Source: an uncultured Oscillospiraceae bacterium (lineage in GTDB: Bacteria; Bacillota; Clostridia; Oscillospirales; Oscillospiraceae). From it: a stretch of DNA of 64,000 nucleotides. Both the position numbers and the translations under genes were made by a program. The stretch's first letter is position 1. Each line of letters begins with the position of its first letter. The notes under the pieces were generated by a model. It was not told the origin of the DNA. It saw nothing but the letters and a program-made list of their open reading frames with translations, and ran no database searches. The stretch lies in NCBI GenBank assembly GCA_905234855.1, contig CAJOIU010000003.1, forward strand, positions 19,078 to 83,077, in the 5' to 3' direction. Positions 8,546 to 15,248 of the stretch are shown piece by piece.

Positions 8546-9539
8546 AGAACTGCCGGTAATCCTTCAGCATGTATTTGAGTATGTTCGGCGTATCGAGCTT
8601 ATACGGGCAACGGGAGCGGCAGCGACCGCATTCGATGCAGGATTCGATGCGGTTCATTTTCTCCTGCCATTCCGGCGTGAAATACGGCCGCCACGGACTG
8701 CGGCGGATGAGCATATCCATCCGGGCGCAGTTGCGGATCTCGATCCCCTGCGGGCAGGGCATGCAATAGCCGCAGCTCCGGCAGAACTGCCCGGAGAGCT
8801 GGGCGCGGTCTGCCTCGATGATCGCCCGCAGCTCATCGTCCATCGTCGGCTCTTCCGCCGCGAGCGCCAGCCATTCCTCCAGCTCCGCCATGGTCTGGAT
8901 GCCGTAGATGGGTACGACGCCCTCCTGCTCCGCCATGAACGCATACACCGCCCGGGCATTGGAGAGAAGACCGCCCGCCAGCGCCTTCATGGCGATATAG
9001 CCGATGTTTTTCTCCCGGCAGAGCCGCACCAGCCGATGCTCCTCCTCGTTCGAAAGGTAGCTGAACGGGTACTGCAGCGTTTCAAAGCGCTCCGATTCCG
9101 CCAGTTCGAAGGCAAAGCGCAGGCTGTGCGCCGTGACGCCGATATGGCGGATATATCCCTTCTCCTTGGCTTCCAGCGCCGCCTCATAGGCCTCGTTCAC
9201 ATCGTCCCAGCTTGATACCAAATGGAACTGGAACAGGTCGATGTAGTCCGTTTTCATCCGCTCCAGCGAGAGCGCGATATGCTTTTTCACCGTCTCCCGG
9301 TCGCGCGCCTGACTTTTCGTGGAGATCACGATATCCTTGCGCACATCCGACAGAGCCAGTCCGATCTTCTCCTCCGAGTCGGTATAGGCGTTCGCGGTGT
9401 CAAAGTAGCGGATCCCGCCCTCATATGCTCGGCGCAGGATCGCCGTGGCTTCGTCCTTCGAGCAGCGCTGGATCGGCAGCGCGCCAAAGGCGGGCTTCGT
9501 GACCGTCAGCCCGGTTTTGCCAAGCATCATGGTTTTCAT
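8520..9539 (-). CDS. Aldo/keto reductase with C-terminal 2x[4Fe-4S] ferredoxin domain
   Basis: 339 aa. Residues 1-260 are an AKR TIM barrel with the catalytic Asp/Tyr (RYFDTANAYTDSEEKIGLAL), Lys (ISTKSQ) and His (LFQFHLV). Residues about 262-320 hold two ferredoxin-like clusters: CRSCGYCMPCP and CIECGRCRSRCP. This architecture is common in anaerobes (COG1453-like) and probably links NAD(P)H or ferredoxin to an unknown carbonyl or quinone substrate. ATG 9539 has GAGGTGA upstream. It is the first gene of the four-gene minus-strand operon driven by the promoter at 9577-9605. Confidence 0.9.
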   Translation of the reverse strand: MKTMMLGKTGLTVTKPAFGALPIQRCSKDEATAILRRAYEGGIRYFDTANAYTDSEEKIGLALSDVRKDIVISTKSQARDRETVKKHIALSLERMKTDYIDLFQFHLVSSWDDVNEAYEAALEAKEKGYIRHIGVTAHSLRFAFELAESERFETLQYPFSYLSNEEEHRLVRLCREKNIGYIAMKALAGGLLSNARAVYAFMAEQEGVVPIYGIQTMAELEEWLALAAEEPTMDDELRAIIEADRAQLSGQFCRSCGYCMPCPQGIEIRNCARMDMLIRRSPWRPYFTPEWQEKMNRIESCIECGRCRSRCPYKLDTPNILKYMLKDYRQFYEEHKNEL

Positions 9540-9576
9540 CGGCTATCACCTCATCATGCATTTTGATTCTCAAAAA

Positions 9577-9605
9577 AGTATATCACAAAGCTCTTGATAT
9601 TCCAA
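9577..9605 (-). promoter_or_regulatory. Promoter of the AKR-apbE-mpg-radical SAM operon
   Basis: On the minus strand TTGGAA (9605-9600), 17 nt, TATACT (9582-9577). Its -35 directly abuts the -35 of the divergent tRNA promoter. Confidence 0.65.
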
Positions 9606-9622
9606 GCGGGGTGCGGTATAAT
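9594..9622 (+). promoter_or_regulatory. Promoter of tRNA-Arg(CCG)
   Basis: TTGATA (9594-9599), 17 nt, TATAAT (9617-9622). Predicted +1 near 9629, 12 nt before the mature tRNA. Confidence 0.85.
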
Positions 9623-9640
9623 ACATAAGCTATTTGATAA

Positions 9641-9717
<77 letters not shown>

Positions 9718-9757
9718 AGCTCCCCGGTATCCCGCCGATGCCGGGGAGCTTTCTTTA
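9718..9757 (+). terminator. Terminator after tRNA-Arg
   Basis: Perfect 10-bp stem AGCTCCCCGG/CCGGGGAGCT (9718-9727 and 9741-9750) followed by TTCTTTAT. Confidence 0.85.
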
Positions 9758-9798
9758 TCCTTCTCCATCCTACGAAAACAGAAAAAGGGGATACCGAA

Positions 9799-10683
9799 AT
9801 GTCCGATTACACCATTGCCACCTCCAGCACCTCCGACCTCACGAGGACTTACCTCGATGCCCATAACATCCCTTTCATCCCCTATACCTATACCATCGGA
9901 CGCGACCTCTTTGAGGACGACTGCCGGGAGGAAAGCCGAGAAGCCGTATACGCGGGCATGCGCAAGGGTGACCTTCTGAAGACCTCGATGATCAACGAAT
10001 TTGTTTATGAGGACTTTTTCCGCAGCCTGCTGGACACCGGCAAAGACGTGATCTTTCTCGATATGTCGCAGAAGATGTCCGTCTCCTTCGAAAACGCCAA
10101 CCGCGCCGCGGCGACGGTGCGGGAGGATTATCCCGATCGGAAGCTGTATATCATGGACACCCTGTGCATCTCCGGCGGTCTCGGCCTGCTGGTGCAGTGC
10201 ATGGTCGAGCGCATGGAGGCCGGTATGAGCTTCGACGACGTGATCGCTTGGGGCGAGGAAAACAAGCTTAGGATCGCCCACCGTTTCACAGTGGACGACC
10301 TCAACTACCTCAAAGCGGGCGGCCGCGTTTCAAACGCCTCGGCGCTCGTCGGCTCCATTCTCTCCATCAAGCCCGTGCTGTATGTGCCGGATCGCGGCAC
10401 GCTGGACGTAGCGAAGAAGGTACGCGGCCGCAAGGCTGCGCTGAACGCCATCCGGGACGGCGTGCTGCACGATCTTTCTGAGATCGACTGCACCGGCGCG
10501 GAGATCCATATCCTGCAGGCTGACTGCCGCGGCGACGCGGAATGGGTGCGCGACGCCATCCGCGAGGCGTATCCGCAGGTGGGCGAAATCACCATCACCT
10601 CCCTCGGCGTCGTCATCGGCGCCCATTGCGGTCCCGGCCTCTTGACGGTCTTCTATTTCTGCAACGGCCGCCGCCCGGAGTAA
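9799..10683 (+). CDS. DegV family fatty-acid-binding protein
   Basis: 294 aa. DegV/FakB-type proteins bind a fatty acid and, with FakA kinase, hand over acyl-phosphate for phospholipid synthesis. Seen here: N-terminal YTIATSSTSDLTRTYL, the ligand-contact LLKTSMINEF segment, a DTLCISGGLGLLV loop, and the C-terminal ITSLGVVIGAHCGPGLLTVFY motif that closes the family. The N-terminal TSSTSDL corresponds to the usual (T/D)SxxDL. FakA is not in the window. AAGGGG precedes the ATG by 8 nt. A bidirectional terminator follows. Confidence 0.92.
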   Translation: MSDYTIATSSTSDLTRTYLDAHNIPFIPYTYTIGRDLFEDDCREESREAVYAGMRKGDLLKTSMINEFVYEDFFRSLLDTGKDVIFLDMSQKMSVSFENANRAAATVREDYPDRKLYIMDTLCISGGLGLLVQCMVERMEAGMSFDDVIAWGEENKLRIAHRFTVDDLNYLKAGGRVSNASALVGSILSIKPVLYVPDRGTLDVAKKVRGRKAALNAIRDGVLHDLSEIDCTGAEIHILQADCRGDAEWVRDAIREAYPQVGEITITSLGVVIGAHCGPGLLTVFYFCNGRRPE

Positions 10684-10700
10684 ATCATCGAAAACCGCAC

Positions 10701-10740
10701 GCCCCTGCGTCCTTTTGGATCGGACGCAGGGGCATTTTCC
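10701..10740. terminator. Bidirectional terminator between degV-like and lysR-like genes
   Basis: 12-bp stem GCCCCTGCGTCC/GGACGCAGGGGC (10701-10712 and 10722-10733) with a T-rich tail on the plus strand and a weaker T-rich tail on the minus strand. Confidence 0.8.
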
Positions 10741-10768
10741 TATGCATACGGATGCCGCACGGCAGCGG

Positions 10769-11641
10769 TCACGCATCCGCTTTCAGGCATTCCACCAGCT
10801 TTCGGATGCTTGGGTTCGTATTCCGTTCAAGCCAGACCGCCACGAGATCCGGCGTATCGCTGTCCTCGATGGGGATGACGCGGATATTCTGATCACTCTC
10901 CAGTCGTGTATTTCGATCCAGCACGGCGATCCCCACGCCGGTCTCCACATAAAACAAAAGGCTGTCGAGAGAATCCGCCGTCCGCACGATATTCGGCTCA
11001 AAGCCCCGCGCACGGCAGGAGCGGAGAAGCTGCTCATATCCGCCGTAGCTCTCCTTGGGCGAGATGACGACATAGGGCGCTTTGGAAAAATCCTCCAGCT
11101 CCACCAGAGGACTCATGCGGCTGACAAAGATCGCCGGCTCCTGCATCCGCTTGACGCTTTCGATGCGAAGTCCTTCCCGAGGGCGGATATCGAAGGAAAA
11201 GGTGAGGATAAGATCAAAGCGCAGCGAATCCAGCGCCCGCTGCAGCTCCGAAAAGCCCGCCTGCTCCAGCCAGATTCCGATCTCCGGGTACATCCTGTTG
11301 AAACGCTGAAAGCTCAGGATGACATCCTTCCGCAGCTTCTGCCCGGCAAGCACGCCGACGGTGAGCTCTCCGATATCGCTGCGGCCGATGGCGCGTGTCG
11401 TTTCCAGCATGCGCTCGAACTGAGCGGGCATATCCTTCGTCTGCTCATAGAGATACTCCCCCGCCTTCGTTAACCGTATGGCATGGTTATCCCGGAAAAA
11501 AAGCTGCACGCCCAGCTCCCGTTCCATGGAGGAAATCTGCTTCGAGATATTCGGCTGCGAGGTATACAGGCGCTGCGCCGTCTCCGTAAAGCTGCCGCAG
11601 GACGCGGCGGTGACGAAATAGCGGAGCTTTGTCAGATCCAT
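10769..11641 (-). CDS. LysR-type transcriptional regulator
   Basis: 290 aa. N-terminal winged HTH (MDLTKLRYFVTAASCGSF, TAQRLYTSQPNISKQISSME) and a periplasmic-binding-protein-like effector domain (about residues 88-285). It is divergent from the MFS-flavodoxin-ADH-OYE operon, so it probably activates that operon in response to its substrate, as is usual for LysR genes. ATG 11641 is preferred over 11647 because GGAAGGGGGA is then about 8 nt upstream. Confidence 0.92.
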   Translation of the reverse strand: MDLTKLRYFVTAASCGSFTETAQRLYTSQPNISKQISSMERELGVQLFFRDNHAIRLTKAGEYLYEQTKDMPAQFERMLETTRAIGRSDIGELTVGVLAGQKLRKDVILSFQRFNRMYPEIGIWLEQAGFSELQRALDSLRFDLILTFSFDIRPREGLRIESVKRMQEPAIFVSRMSPLVELEDFSKAPYVVISPKESYGGYEQLLRSCRARGFEPNIVRTADSLDSLLFYVETGVGIAVLDRNTRLESDQNIRVIPIEDSDTPDLVAVWLERNTNPSIRKLVECLKADA

Positions 11642-11663
11642 AGACATTCCCCCTTCCGCCGTT

Positions 11664-11693
11664 ATTCTACCATATAACCAAACGGAATGGCAA
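11664..11693 (-). promoter_or_regulatory. Promoter of the LysR-type gene
   Basis: Minus strand TTGCCA (11693-11688), 18 nt, TAGAAT (11669-11664). Confidence 0.6.
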
Positions 11694-11710
11694 CCCCACC
11701 AAAGAGATAT

Positions 11711-11739
11711 TTGCTAATTGTTTCACATTTCCCTATAAT
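11711..11739 (+). promoter_or_regulatory. Promoter of the MFS-FMN reductase-ADH-OYE operon
   Basis: TTGCTA (11711-11716), 17 nt, TATAAT (11734-11739). A 13-bp palindrome TTTGTT-A-AACAAA (11753-11765) lies just after the predicted start and could be a regulator site. Confidence 0.7.
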
Positions 11740-11786
11740 CAAAAGCAGAGAGTTTGTTAAACAAATATTTTTTAGGAGGCTCCGCC

Positions 11787-13106
11787 ATGAAACAATCCAC
11801 CGCAAAAGGCTTCGGCGCCAAGGGATGGGTCATACTGATCCTTACGTTCTTCAGCATTCTGATGAACTCCATGATCATCTATGACTCCCTGAACGTCACG
11901 CTGCTGCCCGATACCGGCCTCGGCTGGCCGGCGCGGCTCGGGCTGCAAAACCCCAGCATTCTGTACATATTCTCCACCATCGCCGCATGGATCAGCGTGC
12001 CAGGCGCCATCGTTTTCGGCTGGCTGTGCGGCAAGAAGAGCTGCAAATTCGCATGGGGACTGGCGCTGGTTCTCAACGCCGTTGTCTGCTTCCTCTGGAC
12101 CTTCGCCGCGGCAAGCCCGGTGTATCTTCTGATGCTCTGCCTTGCGAACATCTGCGGCATGGGCTTCAACTACATCGCCAGCCTGAACGTGGTTTCCAAC
12201 TGGTATCCCACGAAGAAGGGTCTGGCCATGGGCGTTGTCACCATCGGCTTCCCCCTCTCCGCTACCATCGCGACGCCGCTCTGCTCCGGCCTTCTTTTCG
12301 GCATCGGCCTCAACGGCATCTACTATATGTTTTCCATCATCTGCCTCGTTCTCGGCATCCTTGTCTTTGTCCTCGTGAAGGATTATCCCGAGCAGGCGGG
12401 CGCCTATCCCGATAACGACAAGAGCTTCGACCGCGCTCTGTCCGACAAGCTGCTGGCCGAGGGCATCGAGTATCAGAAGACCTCTGTTTGGCAGCCCAAA
12501 AAGTTCCTCCGCACCGGCAATGTATGGAAGATCATCTTCCCGCTGGGCGTTATGGAGCTTTTCTCCCTCGGCGTTATGTCGAACTTCGTCCCCCGTATGG
12601 CACAGATCGGCTTCGACACCGCCGCCTGCACTCCCATGCTGGCCTGCGCCGGTCTCGTGGCCTGCGTCGGCAGCTATCTCTGCGGCGTGATGGATCAGAA
12701 GCTCGGCACCAAAAAGGCGATCATCATCACATTCCTTTTCGGCATCGTTTCTCTGACACTGAACGTCATCGGCGGCTTTGTCACCACGAGCCGCGTGGGT
12801 GATCTCGGCTATATCCTCATCTTTATCGGTCAGCCGTTCATGGGCATCATGCTGGGCGGCGCGGCCAACTACCTCGTTTCCCTCATCTCCACCATCTGGG
12901 GCCGCTACGACTTCGATAACGGCTACCGGGTCATGAAGCCCGCCGTCGCCATCATCGGCGCTCTCGGCATCACCATCTGCGGCGCTCTCGGCAACGCCCC
13001 CGGCGTCGGCTATGCCTATGCGTATATCCTGATCTGCGCGCTGTGCGTCATCGCGGTCATCACCGCAGCCCGTATCGACGATACCTACGTCGGTAAAAAA
13101 GACTGA
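11787..13106 (+). CDS. MFS transporter, oxalate/formate-antiporter-like (OFA) family
   Basis: 439 aa with 12 predicted hydrophobic helices, two six-helix halves and a long central loop (about residues 205-255). The NWYPTKKGLAMGVVTIGFP segment after helix 5 is typical of the OFA/monocarboxylate-like MFS group. It probably imports the organic acid or aromatic acid metabolised by the next three enzymes, or exchanges substrate for product. AGGAGG lies 9 nt before ATG 11787. First gene of the LysR-linked operon, 24 nt before the next gene. Confidence 0.88.
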   Translation: MKQSTAKGFGAKGWVILILTFFSILMNSMIIYDSLNVTLLPDTGLGWPARLGLQNPSILYIFSTIAAWISVPGAIVFGWLCGKKSCKFAWGLALVLNAVVCFLWTFAAASPVYLLMLCLANICGMGFNYIASLNVVSNWYPTKKGLAMGVVTIGFPLSATIATPLCSGLLFGIGLNGIYYMFSIICLVLGILVFVLVKDYPEQAGAYPDNDKSFDRALSDKLLAEGIEYQKTSVWQPKKFLRTGNVWKIIFPLGVMELFSLGVMSNFVPRMAQIGFDTAACTPMLACAGLVACVGSYLCGVMDQKLGTKKAIIITFLFGIVSLTLNVIGGFVTTSRVGDLGYILIFIGQPFMGIMLGGAANYLVSLISTIWGRYDFDNGYRVMKPAVAIIGALGITICGALGNAPGVGYAYAYILICALCVIAVITAARIDDTYVGKKD

Positions 13107-13130
13107 TTCTGAAAAAAGGAGAATAGCGCT

Positions 13131-14072
13131 ATGAAGATCGTAGGCGTATCCTTCGGAACAAAAAACGGAAATAACGACACCATGTGCCGCGTGGCGCTGG
13201 AGGCAGCCCAGAAAGCGGGCGCCGAGGTGGAATTCATCCATCTGATGGACTGGCACATCGAGCAATGCACCGGCTGCGTTGCCTGCTCCCGCGGCCTTGT
13301 CATGGGCAAGGGCAACATCTGCACCCGCAAGGACGATTTCGATGCCTTCCGCAGCATCCTGCTGGACGCTGACGGCGTTCTCTTCGTCAGCCCCATCTTT
13401 GAGTCCGGCGCGTCCGGCCTTCTCCACGCGGTATGCGACCGCTTCGGCCCCCGAATGGATCGCGGCATGAACATCATCGGCGATCAGATCAGCAAGGAAA
13501 TGGGCGGCTCCGGCGTCGATCCCCGCCTGCTGAAGGATAAGGTCATCTCTTTCGTCGGCATCGGCGGCTCCGACTGGGCCTGCCGCGTCCAAACCGATCA
13601 CGCCATGTGCGCCATGAGCCCCGCATGGAAGATCATCGACAACGACTTCTTCTCTTGGTCGAAGGACGTCATCATGCACGACGACAAGATCGAGCGCATG
13701 CAGGAAATCGGCCGCAACCTCGCGGAGGCCGCCGCCGATATCGAAAAGGCGCACTACATGGGTCAGCCCGGCGTATGCCCTCATTGCCAATGCTCCAACT
13801 TCTGGCTGGTGCCCGGCACCACAAAGGCCGTCTGTGAGCTGTGCGGTCTCGAAGGCGAGATCCTTGTGGAGGACGGCGCGTGGAAGTTCGTATTCCCCGC
13901 GGAGGACGAACACAAGGCTCACGACACCATCTCCGGCAAGTTCCTGCACGCGGACGATATTAAGGAAAACGAAGGCCGCCTCATGAACCTCAACAAGGAT
14001 CCCGAGTTCAAGGCCCGCAAGAAATACTACACCGATCTGTTCCAGCCCACTCCTCCCCCCGCAAAGGCGTAA
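13131..14072 (+). CDS. Flavodoxin/NAD(P)H-dependent FMN reductase-like protein with C-terminal zinc ribbon
   Basis: 313 aa. Residues 1-210 form a flavodoxin-like fold: KIVGVSFGTKNGNNDTM phosphate loop, then CTGCVACSRGLVMGKGNIC and DGVLFVSPIFESGASGLL, as in the multimeric flavodoxin (COG0655) group. Residues about 218-245 add two CxxC knuckles (CPHCQCSNF and CELCGLEG), a zinc-ribbon or rubredoxin-like module not usual for simple FMN reductases. It likely supplies electrons to the downstream enoate-reductase-like enzyme. RBS AAGGAGA upstream. Confidence 0.85.
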   Translation: MKIVGVSFGTKNGNNDTMCRVALEAAQKAGAEVEFIHLMDWHIEQCTGCVACSRGLVMGKGNICTRKDDFDAFRSILLDADGVLFVSPIFESGASGLLHAVCDRFGPRMDRGMNIIGDQISKEMGGSGVDPRLLKDKVISFVGIGGSDWACRVQTDHAMCAMSPAWKIIDNDFFSWSKDVIMHDDKIERMQEIGRNLAEAAADIEKAHYMGQPGVCPHCQCSNFWLVPGTTKAVCELCGLEGEILVEDGAWKFVFPAEDEHKAHDTISGKFLHADDIKENEGRLMNLNKDPEFKARKKYYTDLFQPTPPPAKA

Positions 14073-14098
14073 GCCCACCTTGAAAGGAGATTGTTGAA

Positions 14099-15151
14099 AT
14101 GAAAGCATTGGCACTCTATGGCAAAGGCGATATCCGCATGGAGGAGCGGCCCGTTCCCCATCCCGGCCCCAATCAGCTCGTTGTTAAAATCAACTATGTC
14201 GGCATTTGCGGCACGGACGTGGAATTTTACGGCGGACACTATCCCCCCTTCATCCAGCTTCCCATGGTTCTCGGCCACGAAAACTCCGGCACCGTGGTGG
14301 AGGTTGGCGAGGGCGTGACCGATTTCAAGGTCGGCGACCGCATTCTCTGCGGCCCCCCGTCCGCCTGCGAAGAGGGCTGCCCCCTCTGCAAAGAAAACCG
14401 CACGAACATCTGCATCAACGGCTTCCCCAACACCGCCGGCATCGGCGGCCCGGACGGCGGCTACTGCGAATACTTCCTCATCCGTGACGTAGCGCACACC
14501 ATGCTCATCAAGGTGCCGGAGGGCGTGGATCTCAAGGACGCGGTGCTGTTCGATGTCGTGTGCGTGGCGCTCCACGGCATCCGCCAGTCCAAGTTCCAGA
14601 TCGGCGATGACGTGGTGGTTTCCGGCACGGGTTCCGTGGGTCTTTCGGCCATTCAGTTCCTGAAGGCCGGCGGCGCCCGGCGCATCATCGCCCTAGGCAC
14701 CTCTGACGAGAAGGAGCCTCTCATCCGGGAATACGGCGCGGATTACTTCATCAACTCCAAGACCTGCCCCGATGTGGCAGCCGAGGTCATGCGCATCCTC
14801 GATTCCCCCGTCGGCGCGCCCATCGTCTTTGAATGCGCGGGCAACCCCGCCAGCTTCAACACCTGCATCTCCTGCGTGCGCCCCGGCGGACAGATCATGG
14901 TCATCGGCACCATCAACCAGCCCTTCCCCATCACCCCCGGCCAGTTCTCCATCCATGAGCCGGAGTTCAAGTTCACCTTCGTGTACACGCGGGAAGAGGT
15001 CGAGATGTATCTCGATATGCTCGGCCGCGGCAAGGTAAAGTTCCCCGGCATGGTCACCGGCATCGTGAGCTTGGAGGACGCTGTACCCAAATACATCGCC
15101 GCGCCCAGCCGCCGGGGTCATCTGAAGGTTCTCATCGATCCCAGCCTGTAA
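14099..15151 (+). CDS. Zinc-dependent medium-chain alcohol dehydrogenase
   Basis: 350 aa. MDR family, sorbitol/threonine-dehydrogenase-like. Catalytic zinc ligands are in VGICGTDVEFYGGHYPP (Cys) and GHENSG (His-Glu). The structural zinc loop is CEEGCPLCKENRTNIC, spaced CX3CX2CX7C, one residue longer than the common CX2CX2CX7C. The Rossmann motif VVVSGTGSVGLSAIQFLK binds NAD(P). The substrate is unknown; the context suggests oxidation or reduction of a hydroxyl/keto group on the compound handled by the downstream reductase. RBS AAAGGAGA upstream. Confidence 0.92.
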   Translation: MKALALYGKGDIRMEERPVPHPGPNQLVVKINYVGICGTDVEFYGGHYPPFIQLPMVLGHENSGTVVEVGEGVTDFKVGDRILCGPPSACEEGCPLCKENRTNICINGFPNTAGIGGPDGGYCEYFLIRDVAHTMLIKVPEGVDLKDAVLFDVVCVALHGIRQSKFQIGDDVVVSGTGSVGLSAIQFLKAGGARRIIALGTSDEKEPLIREYGADYFINSKTCPDVAAEVMRILDSPVGAPIVFECAGNPASFNTCISCVRPGGQIMVIGTINQPFPITPGQFSIHEPEFKFTFVYTREEVEMYLDMLGRGKVKFPGMVTGIVSLEDAVPKYIAAPSRRGHLKVLIDPSL

Positions 15152-15198
15152 ATCTTAATGTACAGTTAATCATTCTGTGGTATTATCATAACAAATCG

Positions 15199-15224
15199 GC
15201 CGCCCGCCGAACCCGGCGGGCGGC
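15199..15224 (+). promoter_or_regulatory. GC-rich intercistronic hairpin before the OYE gene
   Basis: Perfect 11-bp stem GCCGCCCGCCG/CGGCGGGCGGC with loop AACC, 24 nt before the start codon, no T-run. More likely an mRNA-stability or processing element than a terminator. Confidence 0.6.
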
Positions 15225-15248
15225 ACAAAAGGATAGGAGAAAGACAGT

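Noticed and set aside
11772..14114. 780-codon frame antisense to the MFS and flavodoxin genes
   Set aside because: Same GC-bias shadow; it covers two clear genes with good RBS.
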